From Chloroflexota bacterium (lineage in GTDB: Bacteria > Chloroflexota > Chloroflexia > Chloroflexales > Chloroflexaceae): a DNA stretch of 49,618 bases. Positions within the stretch are counted from its first letter, which is position 1. Every line of letters starts with the position of its first letter. Shown piece by piece: positions 37,732 through 47,700 of this stretch. The position numbers were made by a program, and so were the translations under genes. The notes below the pieces were generated by a model. That model was given only the letters and a program-made list of their open reading frames with translations, did not search any database and was not told where the DNA came from. The stretch is from the NCBI GenBank assembly GCA_030550625.1, contig JAUQOZ010000117.1, positions 1-49,618 on the forward strand, in the 5' to 3' direction.

Positions 37732-39817
37732 TCCGGGCCGGGTCTTGGCTGTCGATCACCTCGTGGCCGTTGGGCGTCACTCGCACATACCGGCCATCAG
37801 GCTGCAGCTCGCGGGCGCGGAGGTTATCGTTAAGATAGGTCGTCAACAACGTCTCGGTGACATAGTGCATTGCCGCCGGATCGGTCAGCGGGAAGAGTTC
37901 CTCAACGCGGCGATCAAGGTTGCGTTCCATCATATCGGCGCTGCCGATGTAAATCTTGGGTCTGCCGCCGTGGTAGAAATAGTAGATCCGGCTATGTTCG
38001 AGGTACGGCCCGACGATCGAACGCACCCGGATATTGTCGGATAGACCGGGCACTTGCGGGCGGAGCGAGCACATGCCGCGCACGATCAGATCGATCTGGA
38101 CGCCGGCCTGTGAAGCGGCGTAGAGCGCATCAATAATCTTGCGATCAACCAATGCGTTCATCTTAAAGATAATCCGACCATTGCCGTGCAACCGGTGGAG
38201 GGCGATTTCCTCTTCGATCAGCTCGGTCATGCGCCGGCGCAGATTGACCGGAGCGACCAACAGGGTGCGATACTCCTTCTGCCGGCTGTAAGCAGTCAAA
38301 TAATTAAACAAATCAACCACATCGGCGGCAATTTCGGGCCGGCATGTGAGGAGACCGAGGTCGGTATAGACCCGCGCCGTCACCGCGTTGTAGTTGCCGG
38401 TGCCGAGATGGACATAACACCTGATGCCATCGCTCTCTTGGCGCACAACCATGGCCAGTTTGGCATGAACTTTGAGGCCAACCAAGCCGTAGACGACATG
38501 CACACCAGCGCGTTCCATTGCCCGCGCCCACGTAATATTGTTTTCTTCGTCGAAGCGGGCTTTAAGTTCGACGACCACTGTCACTTGTTTCCCATGCTCA
38601 CGGGCATGCATCAGGGCTTGCACAATCGGCGAATTGCGCCCCACGCGGTAGAGTGTCTGCTTAATCGCGAGCACGTTGGGGTCTTCGGCCGCAGCCTGAA
38701 TGAAATCGATGATTGGCGTAAACGAATGGTACGGATGGTGAAGGAGAATATCACCTTGCCGGATAGCGTCGAAGATATTAGCGCCGTTTTTCAACACTGC
38801 CGGCAGTCGCGGCACATACGGCGGATCTTTGAGATCAGGACGGTCAAGGCGAGTGAGTTGCATCAAATCGCTTAAGCCAAGCGGGCCGCGCACTGAATAG
38901 ATATCTTCGGGGCCTATCTTGAGATTGGCGGCGAGCAACTGGCAAATCCGTTCAGGCATGCCATCATCGATCGCCAGCCGCACTACTTCGCCGAAGCGAC
39001 GCTGTCGCAGGCCTTGCTCGATAGTCGCCAACAAATCATCAGCCTCGTCTTCTTCAATCTCAACATCAGCATTGCGGGTGACGCGGAAGGGATAGACCTC
39101 AACCACGTTCATACCGGGAAAGAGTTGTTCGAGATGATCGGCGATCACCTGTTCGAGCCAGACGAAGCAGTGGCAGCGACCGGGCGGAATATCGCCCTTG
39201 GGCGGGCAAAGTTCGGTAGGCAAAGGAATAAGCCGCGGCAAGACTTCGGGCACCTTGATGCGGGCAAAGAGCTCGCCTTTGGCCTGATCGCGGATGACCA
39301 CGGCCAGATTGAGGCTCAAATTCGAGATAAAAGGGAACGGACGGCTTGAGTCGAACGCCAGCGGCGTCAGCACCGGGAAGATCTGGCGGCGGAAATAATC
39401 GGCGACCCATGCCCGTTGAGCTTCGTTGAGGGCGACGGTATTCAGAATCGAAATACCCTGTTCGTGCAGCGCCGGGAGTAGATCGTTCAGTAGCAGATCG
39501 CGCTCTTGATCAAGAATCGGCAACAGGGTGCGGCGAATGGCGCTCAACTGCTCGCTGGGGGTTTGGCCGTCGGGTGATCGTTTCTGAACGCCGGCGCGGA
39601 TCTGTTGCTTAATGCCGCTAACCCGGATCATGAAGAACTCGTCGAGGTTAGAGGCAAAAATAGCCAGAAACTTCACCCGTTCGAGTAGCGGGTTGCGCGG
39701 ATCCATCGCCTCTTCGAGCACGCGGCGGTTAAACTCGATCAGGCTTAATTCACGATTGAAATAGCGCGACTCAATAACTGGCTGCACATCGGGCAGCGGT
39801 GTTGATGGAACCGTCAT
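37715..39817 (-). CDS. ppk1: Polyphosphate kinase 1
   Basis: YFNRELSLIEFNRRVLEEA, HHPYHSFTPIIDFIQAAAEDPNVLAIKQTLYR, HAKLAMVVRQE, HLGTGNYNAVTAR, RRVEELFPL. Confidence 0.96.
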   Translation of the reverse strand: MTVPSTPLPDVQPVIESRYFNRELSLIEFNRRVLEEAMDPRNPLLERVKFLAIFASNLDEFFMIRVSGIKQQIRAGVQKRSPDGQTPSEQLSAIRRTLLPILDQERDLLLNDLLPALHEQGISILNTVALNEAQRAWVADYFRRQIFPVLTPLAFDSSRPFPFISNLSLNLAVVIRDQAKGELFARIKVPEVLPRLIPLPTELCPPKGDIPPGRCHCFVWLEQVIADHLEQLFPGMNVVEVYPFRVTRNADVEIEEDEADDLLATIEQGLRQRRFGEVVRLAIDDGMPERICQLLAANLKIGPEDIYSVRGPLGLSDLMQLTRLDRPDLKDPPYVPRLPAVLKNGANIFDAIRQGDILLHHPYHSFTPIIDFIQAAAEDPNVLAIKQTLYRVGRNSPIVQALMHAREHGKQVTVVVELKARFDEENNITWARAMERAGVHVVYGLVGLKVHAKLAMVVRQESDGIRCYVHLGTGNYNAVTARVYTDLGLLTCRPEIAADVVDLFNYLTAYSRQKEYRTLLVAPVNLRRRMTELIEEEIALHRLHGNGRIIFKMNALVDRKIIDALYAASQAGVQIDLIVRGMCSLRPQVPGLSDNIRVRSIVGPYLEHSRIYYFYHGGRPKIYIGSADMMERNLDRRVEELFPLTDPAAMHYVTETLLTTYLNDNLRARELQPDGRYVRVTPNGHEVIDSQDPARIIPGC

Positions 39818-39953
39818 AAGTATGACCGTAAACGATAAGAAACCCGTTGGCTATGCAGTCGCTTACCGGCGTGGGTGAAGCGCGACATCGGGCTGATGAT
39901 GAAGCAAACAGTAGATGATCGTTCGATGATTGGCAACAGCTCTGTATGGGCAT

Positions 39954-39982
39954 AGTATAGCCGGGATCAGCGATTTGCACAA
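39954..39982 (-). promoter_or_regulatory. Predicted ppk1 promoter
   Basis: Minus strand TTGTGC (39982-39977) - 17 nt - TATACT (39959-39954). Confidence 0.65.
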
Positions 39983-40003
39983 ACCGGCCAGATGTGCTAT
40001 ACT
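39975..40003 (+). promoter_or_regulatory. Predicted tRNA-Val promoter
   Basis: TTGCAC - 17 nt - TATACT, 14 nt before tRNA. Confidence 0.75.
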
Positions 40004-40017
40004 CTTCGCCAGAACGC

Positions 40018-40094
40018 GGGCGATTAGCTCAGTTGGTTAGAGCGCATCGTTCACACCGATGAGGTCACTGGTTCGAGTCCAGTATCGCCCACCA
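40018..40094 (+). tRNA. tRNA-Val (anticodon CAC), CCA encoded
   Basis: GGGCGAT acceptor pairs ATCGCCC; anticodon stem CATCG-TTCACAC-CGATG; T-arm ACTGG-TTCGAGT-CCAGT; ACCA end. Confidence 0.95.
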
Positions 40095-40190
40095 CCCCAC
40101 CTGCGCGGCCACGTGGCCGCGCACTGATTTTCACACCGATCTTAAGGATCGCTCGCCGCGGATTGTGAGCCGATCAAAGGCAGCAGCAGC

Positions 40191-41429
40191 ATGCGACCGC
40201 TCATCTCGCGCGCCGAGTTGCGCGCGCTGGTACGCCCAACCGATGTCACTGAACGCAATATCCGCAACGTGTTGATTGATGGCATTGGGGTTGGGATCGT
40301 CACCGGCGTAAGTGTGTTTTTGCCCGTCTTTTTAGCCCGTTTGGGCGCATCGAGCCTGCTGGTAGGCCTGATTACCTCGCTGCCGGCGCTGGCCGGCGCG
40401 CTGTTTGCCTTGCCGATCGGGCGGTTCCTCGAACGGCAGCGCAACATTGTGGTCTGGTATTCGGGCATGCGGTTCTGGGTGCTGGCCTCGTATGCGGTAT
40501 TCGGCCTCTTGCCGTTCATTTTGCCGCTCACCGCAGTGCCGTGGATGATTATCATTATCTGGGCGCTAGTGACGATCCCCTCAACCTTTGTCAATGTCGC
40601 GTTTACGATTGTGATGGGCGGGGTGGCTGGGCCGCAGCGCCGTTATGCGCTGATGAGCATGCGCTGGTCGATGCTGGGCTTGGCGACGGCAGTAACGGTG
40701 GCGTTGATTGGCGGCGTGCTGGATCAGATACCCTTTCCGTTGAACTATCAAGTGGTCTTTATCGGCTCGGTCGCTGGCGGATTACTGAGCTTTTTCTTTT
40801 CGCGGGCGATTACGTTGCCTGAACGCGCCCCGACAGCGACTCAGCGCGGTGATAATTCGTTGCTTGTGGCGCTGAAGCAAGCGCCGCCGGCGTTTATGCA
40901 CTATGCGTTGAGCGCATTTGTGTTTCGCAGCGGCGTGGCGATGGTGATCCCGCTGTTGCCGCTCTACTACGTGCGCGAGACTGGGCTTAACGATAGCTGG
41001 ATCGGCTTGATCAGTATGGTCGGCAATGGGGTGCTGCTGGTCGCGTATGCAGTTTGGTCGGCGGCAGCGCCGCGGCTGGGCAATAGCGGTGTGTTGCTGG
41101 CGAGCAGCCTCGGTATGGCGCTGTACCCGTTTGGGGTGGCGCTGACCGATGCGCCGTGGTTGCTAGCCGTGCTAGCCGGACTGGTAACGTTCTGTGTCGC
41201 CGGCAACGATCTGGTCAATTTTGATTTAGTGTTGAGCACAATTCCCGCTGAGCGGCAGGCGACGTATGTTGGGCTGTTTCAAACCTTGCAAAACCTTGCG
41301 CTGTTTGTGATGCCGCTGGTGGCGACACTGTTCGCTGACGTGATCGGGATTGTGCCGATGTTGTGGGTGGCCGGCGTGATCCGGTTGCTAGGGGTGGCTT
41401 TGTTTGCATTGCTGCGAGTGGGGAAGTAG
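40191..41429 (+). CDS. MFS transporter
   Basis: Multi-TM; LPALAGALFALPIGRFLERQRNIV. Confidence 0.85.
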   Translation: MRPLISRAELRALVRPTDVTERNIRNVLIDGIGVGIVTGVSVFLPVFLARLGASSLLVGLITSLPALAGALFALPIGRFLERQRNIVVWYSGMRFWVLASYAVFGLLPFILPLTAVPWMIIIIWALVTIPSTFVNVAFTIVMGGVAGPQRRYALMSMRWSMLGLATAVTVALIGGVLDQIPFPLNYQVVFIGSVAGGLLSFFFSRAITLPERAPTATQRGDNSLLVALKQAPPAFMHYALSAFVFRSGVAMVIPLLPLYYVRETGLNDSWIGLISMVGNGVLLVAYAVWSAAAPRLGNSGVLLASSLGMALYPFGVALTDAPWLLAVLAGLVTFCVAGNDLVNFDLVLSTIPAERQATYVGLFQTLQNLALFVMPLVATLFADVIGIVPMLWVAGVIRLLGVALFALLRVGK

Positions 41430-41461
41430 GGAGTAGAGAGTGGGGAATAGGGAGTAGGGGA
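41424..41461. repeat. GGGAGTAG/GGGGAATAG short tandem intergenic repeat
   Basis: gggaagtagggagtagagagtggggaatagggagtagggg. Confidence 0.7.
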
Positions 41462-41599
41462 TGCCGGTAGCGCGTGGGATTTGGTGGCTGGATGTTGGTG
41501 GCAGTTTGCTACATTCCCACACCCTTTTGATACTTTGCGTCTTGCATTCATTAGATCAACCGCGGTAGCGATTACACATTGGCAAACTGTAACATCACT

Positions 41600-41887
41600 A
41601 TGGCACAACCATCACTTCGCACCATTTCAGTCATCCGGCGCGGGTATGGCCGGCGGTATACCGATTTGCCGGTTGATGAGCTGAGCCAACAGCGGATTGT
41701 GATTGATTGCGCTGGCGGCTATTTGCGCCCGGCGTTGATCGATTTGCGGCAAGGTGATACGGTCTATTGGCGTGAGCAAGAACGTTATGTGAGCGGGCAG
41801 ATCAGTCAGGTGCGGCGCGATGATCAGCGGGTGATTGCGATCTTGAAGGATGTGCAGGTGATGCCAGAGGACTTTTTTCCGTATTGA
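41600..41887 (+). CDS. Small hypothetical protein
   Basis: MAQPSLRTISVIRRGYGRRYTDLPVDELSQQRIVIDCAGGYLRPALIDLRQGDTVYWREQERYVSGQISQVRRDDQRVIAILKDVQVMPEDFFPY; plausible codon usage. Confidence 0.6.
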   Translation: MAQPSLRTISVIRRGYGRRYTDLPVDELSQQRIVIDCAGGYLRPALIDLRQGDTVYWREQERYVSGQISQVRRDDQRVIAILKDVQVMPEDFFPY

Positions 41888-41900
41888 GGCTATTCTCCGG

Positions 41901-42048
41901 TTGTCATTGCGCGCCGCGCGCAGCGCGGCGAAGCAAGCTCCTCCGAGTACGGGAGAGGTATCCTTTCCGCTGAAGGGGGAGATTGCTGCGGGCGCGTTGC
42001 GCCCGCGCAATGACATGCGGAAAGGCGCCCCCGCGCAATGACATGCGG
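41901..42048. repeat. Imperfect palindromic MITE-like element with TTGTCATTGCGCG / CGCGCAATGACA termini and duplicated right end
   Basis: Left ttgtcattgcgcg...gaagcaagctcc; right gggagattgctgc...cgcgcaatgacatgcgg repeated at 42031-42048. Confidence 0.75.
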
Positions 42049-42141
42049 TGGCAGGGAGAGAGGCTCTACGCTTGCCCTGCGTCTAGCGTTCGTGTACAAT
42101 GCCTGCGACTTCGATAAACATATCACGGCGCGCTGAAAGCT

Positions 42142-44586
42142 ATGTCGATGCCTGAAGCCGTTGCACGGCGCTGGACTCCTACAGTTGAACAGGTGGCCTA
42201 TGCGGTGATCGCAGTGCTCGCGATTGTGAGCCGGTTGTGGGCATTGGGTGATCGCGCGTTGCACCACGACGAAACGCTGCACGCCGCGTATTCATGGTAC
42301 CTCTTCAGCGGGCGCGGCTATATGCACGATCCGCTCTTGCACGGGCCGTTGCTCTATCACCTTGGCGCATTCTTTTTCTTTCTGTTTAGCGATAATGATA
42401 CGACTGCGCGCCTCAGTGCGGCTTTGTTTAGCATTGCCCTTACCCTTAGCCCGATCTTGCTACGACCGGTGATTGGGCGACCGGCGGCATTGATTGCTAG
42501 CATCTACCTGCTGATCTCGCCGGTGGCGCTCTATGTGGGGCGCTTTTTTCGGCACGACATTTACTCGGTCGTCTTTGAGATATTGGTTTTGGTGGCGATC
42601 GTTCGCTACGCCGCTGATCCGCGCCCGCGCTGGCTCTATCTTGGGGCGGCGGCGTTGGCGTTGATGCTGACCAATCAAGAGACGACCTACCTCTATATCT
42701 TGATTATGGCTGCGCCACTAGCGGCGATCTTCTGCTGGCAAGTGTACCGGCCGGGATTGGCGATCATTGGCGGGTTGGGGCTGGCGCTAGCGCTGCTGAT
42801 CTTTGTGTTGCCCGGAACTGCCGTGGTTGATGGCGGGCACCATGCCCAGCGTGACGCAAACGGCGCGATTGTGGTTGACCAGCCGGGGCCGATTTTTGGT
42901 TGGCCGCCGCTAGAGACCGAAGATAATGGGTATGCGCTGTTGGTGCGTAACCGGTCGGATAGCGACGGCGGGCGATCGGTGTGGGAAAACGGCGCGCGTT
43001 ATTTAGCCGACATTGGCCGGTTTGTGAACCATCCGGCGGTGATTAGCGCGTTGATCCTGCTCACTGGTGGGTTAGCCCTGCTGATCTGGCTGATTTGGCG
43101 CCGGCGCGATGCGAGCGGCGCGACGCCGTGGGAGCGAGCACGAGCACGCGGCGATCCGGCGGCGACGGTGATGGCGAGTCTGGCGGCGGATCGGCGTTGG
43201 CAAGTGGCGTTGGCTATCGCCGGCGCGATCTATGCGCTGCTGTTTACGGCCATGTTCACCAACCTGCTCGGCCTGATTTCGGGGGTGGCCGGTTCGTTGC
43301 TCTATTGGTTGGCGCAACATAATGTGCAGCGCGGCAGCCAGCCCGGCCATTATTATGCCGTGATCCTCGCTACTTACGAGCCGTTGCTGCTGTTAGGCGC
43401 GGCGGCTGGTTTGCCGCTGGCGGTGCAAGCGGTGCGCCGGCGTTGGCCGGAAGCATTTGCGATCGGCTTGATCGCGTGGTGGTCAGTGGCCGCGTTTGGC
43501 ATCTACACGTGGGCCGGCGAGAAGATGCCGTGGCTGACGATCCATCTCACGCTGCCGCTGACCCTGTTGTTTGCTTGGACAGTGGCGAAACTGGTGGCGC
43601 TGGCGCAAGCGCAGGCAGTGCGCTGGCAAGAGGCATGGGAGGCGGCGGCGACGCCAGCAGCGACAGAGGCGGCAGTGCCGGTAGACACAGCAGGCTCCGG
43701 TGATCTGACGCCTGCCCCTGTCAATGGCTGGCGCTGGCTGGATGAATGGCGTCCGGGAGCGTTGGGCCTGCCCAAGGGCTCGTTGCTTAGCTTTGGCTTG
43801 CTTTTCAGCTTGATCATCAGTCTGAGTTTTCTGTTGCTCTCGATCACGATTGCTGCCGGGCCGGCCTCGCCGATCCAGCCGTGGATGGCGGTACTGTTCA
43901 TGCTGACTCTGTTCACCTTGCTGGTGATCGGGGCCGGGTTGCGCTGGAGCTGGACGGTGACGGCGGCGCTGGCGGCGATCTGTCTGGCTTTAGCGATTGG
44001 CCTGTATACGGTGCGCAGCAGTGTGCGACTGGCCTATCAGACCGGTGATGTAGCCCGCGAGATGATGGTCTATACCCAGACTTCGCCTGACGTGATGCGG
44101 GTGATCCGGCGGTTGGAAGAAGCGGCGATGCGGCGCGGCGGCGGTACGCGCTTGCCGGTGATGTACGATAACGAGACGGTGTGGCTCTGGTATTTGCGTG
44201 ATTGGCCGGGAGCGATTGCTGTGCCGGGAGGCCGCTTGAACGGGCCGCCGGCGGAAGACGTGCAAGCGGTGTTGCTCTTGCAAGAGAACCTCGATCGCTA
44301 TCCCGAAAATCGGGCGTACTTGGAGGGATTCGTGGTGCAGCGTTATCCGCTGCGCTGGTGGTTCCCCGAAGATCAAGCGTATCGGTTGAATGGCAATTCG
44401 CTGCTCGACCGGCTGCTGCGGAACCCGTTTGATTATGAAACGTCGGCGCAATTGTGGCGCTACTTGATGTTTCGCCAGCCGCCGGCTGGGTTGGGTTCGA
44501 CCGATTTTGTCATCGCGGTGCGCCCAGAGTTGGCGCGGCAGATTGGGGTGGGGTTGGGCGGATCGCTGCGGATGCCGGAGCGGTAG
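42142..44586 (+). CDS. TIGR03663/Agl23-like polytopic membrane protein (GT39-like)
   Basis: HHDETLHAAYSWYLFSGRGYMHDPLLHGPLLYHLGAFFFFLFSDNDTTARL. Confidence 0.85.
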   Translation: MSMPEAVARRWTPTVEQVAYAVIAVLAIVSRLWALGDRALHHDETLHAAYSWYLFSGRGYMHDPLLHGPLLYHLGAFFFFLFSDNDTTARLSAALFSIALTLSPILLRPVIGRPAALIASIYLLISPVALYVGRFFRHDIYSVVFEILVLVAIVRYAADPRPRWLYLGAAALALMLTNQETTYLYILIMAAPLAAIFCWQVYRPGLAIIGGLGLALALLIFVLPGTAVVDGGHHAQRDANGAIVVDQPGPIFGWPPLETEDNGYALLVRNRSDSDGGRSVWENGARYLADIGRFVNHPAVISALILLTGGLALLIWLIWRRRDASGATPWERARARGDPAATVMASLAADRRWQVALAIAGAIYALLFTAMFTNLLGLISGVAGSLLYWLAQHNVQRGSQPGHYYAVILATYEPLLLLGAAAGLPLAVQAVRRRWPEAFAIGLIAWWSVAAFGIYTWAGEKMPWLTIHLTLPLTLLFAWTVAKLVALAQAQAVRWQEAWEAAATPAATEAAVPVDTAGSGDLTPAPVNGWRWLDEWRPGALGLPKGSLLSFGLLFSLIISLSFLLLSITIAAGPASPIQPWMAVLFMLTLFTLLVIGAGLRWSWTVTAALAAICLALAIGLYTVRSSVRLAYQTGDVAREMMVYTQTSPDVMRVIRRLEEAAMRRGGGTRLPVMYDNETVWLWYLRDWPGAIAVPGGRLNGPPAEDVQAVLLLQENLDRYPENRAYLEGFVVQRYPLRWWFPEDQAYRLNGNSLLDRLLRNPFDYETSAQLWRYLMFRQPPAGLGSTDFVIAVRPELARQIGVGLGGSLRMPER

Positions 44587-44623
44587 GGGGAAGGGAATCG
44601 TTTTGCGCTGAATCTATTGCCTA

Positions 44624-44644
44624 GGGCACAGCGGCGCTGTGCCC
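44624..44644. repeat. GGGCACAGC-GGC-GCTGTGCCC hairpin
   Basis: Perfect 9-bp stem. Confidence 0.9.
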
Positions 44645-44733
44645 GTACAGGATGGAGCTGGATAGGCAGGCGGGCGGGCAGTTTGCGCTCCAACGGATAA
44701 TATGAGCAATTTGACGGCTCTTATATTCATTCT

Positions 44734-47700
44734 ATGGCGACACAAACACTGACAACCGATACGTTGCTCGATCGGCGCCTGCGGGCCGGCTGGCTGCGGT
44801 GGGAGACGGCGCTCTATGCGTTGATCATCTTAGCCAGCGTGATCGCCCATCTGTGGGGGCTTGAGCGCATGGCGCTCCACCACGATGAGTCGATCCATGC
44901 GTGGTCGAGCTGGCGGCTTTACAGCGGTGCGGGGGCGTTCTCGTGCTGGAGCGGCCTTGACGAGAATGGCAATCCCCGTGGCGGTGTGTTTCACGAGACC
45001 TACTGCTATGATCCGGTTTACCATGGCCCGTCGCTCTACTTCCTCACTGCGCTGGCCTATTTTCTGTTTGGCGATGGTGATGCGCAGGCGCGCTTGCCAA
45101 TGGCGCTGGCCGGGATTGGGTTGGTAGCGTCGGCGTGGTGGTTGCGGCCATACCTTGGCCGGGCGGGAGCATTGATTGCGGCGCTTTTGCTCGGTTTCTC
45201 GCCGGCGTTGCTCTACTACACCCGGTTTGCCCGCCACGATGGCTTGATGGTGCTGTGGGAAGCGTGGATGGTGATCGGCGCACTGCGCTGGATTGATACG
45301 GGCAAGCGGCAGTGGCTGTACTTGACCGCGGCGGGGCTGGCGCTGGCGATTGCCACCCATGAGCTGTACTATATCTTGCTCTTTATTTTTGGCATCTTTG
45401 TGCTGATGCGGTTGCTGGCCGAAAGCCGGTTTGCCCGTTATCTCAACATCGTGCTGCTGGCGGTGATCGGCATCTGTGTCGCGCTCATGTTCATCAACCC
45501 GCCGCTGCCGTTTGGGCGCGGGTTGTATATCGGTGAGAAGGCCTTTCTGGTCGCTTCGGCCTTGGTGTTGGCATGGCTCTGCCAGCGCTTGTGGCCGCCG
45601 GAGCCGATCTTAACTACACGCCTCCGTCTGCTCTGGCAAGAGGATCGTCCAGCGCTATGGACGGCGCTGGCGATTTTGAGTGGCATCTATCTCGTCCTCT
45701 ACACCAGTTTCTTCACCTATCTACCCGGCGCCATTGACGGCATCACCGCTGGCCTGATCTACTGGCTGGGCAGCCAGCAAGAGTATGCCCGCGGCGATCA
45801 GCCGTGGTATTACTACCTGATGTTGCTGCCGCTGTACGAACCGCTAGCCGTGCTGAGCGGGATTGGCGTGGTGGTCGCGATGATCGTGGCGGTTATCCGG
45901 CGGTGGTTGGCGGGCCGGCGCGCGCCGCAACCGGCGGCGAAGGAGGCCGAGCAGGATGCGGCGGATGTTGACGAAACCGCGCGTCTTACGGCTTTTGCGC
46001 CGTGGCCGCTCTACCCCTTGCTGGTGGTGTTTTGGTTCTTTACCGCGATCATCATCTTTTCGTGGGCCGGCGAAAAGATGCCGTGGCTAGTCGTTCATAT
46101 GGCGTTGCCGGGGAACTTGCTGGCCGCGTGGGTGATCGGGCGGATGATCGATCTGATCTGGCGCGAACGGTCGCCGGCGCAAATCTGGTTGATCCCGCTC
46201 ATCGCGATCTTGCTAGCGGCAGCGATTGGCGTGACCTTCTGGCGGTTGGGCAGCGGCGGTCAAAATGCGTTCTTGCAGGCGATTATTCCGCTGCTGATCG
46301 TGTTTGGCTTAATCTACGCGCTGCTCACCTTGATTGGGCGGTTAGGTGTCAGGCCGGTACTCGCAGCGTTGGGGCTAACGGTCGCAACCTTGTTGTCGGC
46401 GTATATGATCCGCGCTTCGTGGTTGGTGGTCTATGACCACCCTGACGTGCCGATCGAGCCGTTGATCTACACGCAGACCGCGCCCGATGTGCCGCGGTAC
46501 GCTGCCGACATCCGCGATTTGGCGATCAACCTGACTCGCGGCAACCGTAGTCCGCAAGATACGACTGGCGGCTTGACAATGCCGCTCATTCTCGATGGCG
46601 GCGACCGCACCGCCGAGGGATCGCTGGCATGGCCGTTGCAGTGGTATCTGCGCGATTTTAAGAACATCGTCTGGGTGAATGGCAGTGAATTGGGGCGCGT
46701 GCCGTCGGTCGATCAACTGACGGTAACGATGCCGGACGGCAACCGTGATCTGGCGCCGATGGTTATGCTCTACCGGCCGTATGTCACCGACCGGTTGCGT
46801 GACATCTTGCGCGAGTCGTATGTGCAGCCCTACGGCAAAGCGGGTGTGTTCAATTGGTGGTTCCCTGAAGGCAGTAAATGCGCGCCGCGCAGTCCCGGTT
46901 ATAAGCGGTTTTACTACAGCACGTGGTCGGCGGCAGCGGCGCAAGAGGATTGCGGGCGCGACCTCAGCAGCGAATTGAACGGGCCGTTTGACGCGCTGTT
47001 GTGGCCGTTCCGGCGCGAGAACTGGCCGGCGCTGGGGCGCTATCTGCTCTTCCGCCAATTGCCGGAGCCGCTCGTGCCCGGCGCGCGCGAAGTGGAGGTG
47101 TGGCTGCGGCGCGATCTGGCCGGCGGCGTCGGGCAGACGACTACGACTGTGACTGCCGCGCCGGCGCTGCGGCTCGCCGCGCTCAACGAGATCAGGCTGT
47201 CGAGCGGCGGCAGCGGCGCGACCGGGATTGCGCTCGACCGGCAGGGCAATATCTACGTAGCCGATACGCTCAATCACCGGATCGAGGTCTTTGCGCCGGA
47301 TGGCACCTTGCTGCGCAATTTCGGCACGCAGGGCAACGGGCTTGATCAGTTCTACGAACCGCGCGGGTTAGCTTTTGACGCACAGGGCAACCTGTACGTC
47401 GCCGATACGTGGAATGCGCGGATTGTGAAATACGATGTCGGGTTGCGCCCGGTAGCGAGCTGGGGCAGCGGCGATCTTGATTTGGGCGATGGGCGGCGGG
47501 CGACGATTACTGAAGGCGATCCGGCCCGCAACGCTGCTGCGCCGCTCGGCTTCTTCGGGCCGCGCGGGGTGGCCGTTGATGCCGCCGGCAACGTCTATAT
47601 CGCTGATACTGGCAACAAACGGATCGTCGTCACCGATAGCAACGGCAACTTCCTGTACCAATTCGGCGGCGCCGGCAGCGCCCCCGGCCAATTCAACGAA

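Noticed and set aside
46375-47277. 300-aa minus-strand ORF
   Set aside because: Antisense to the GT-NHL gene; no recognisable motif.
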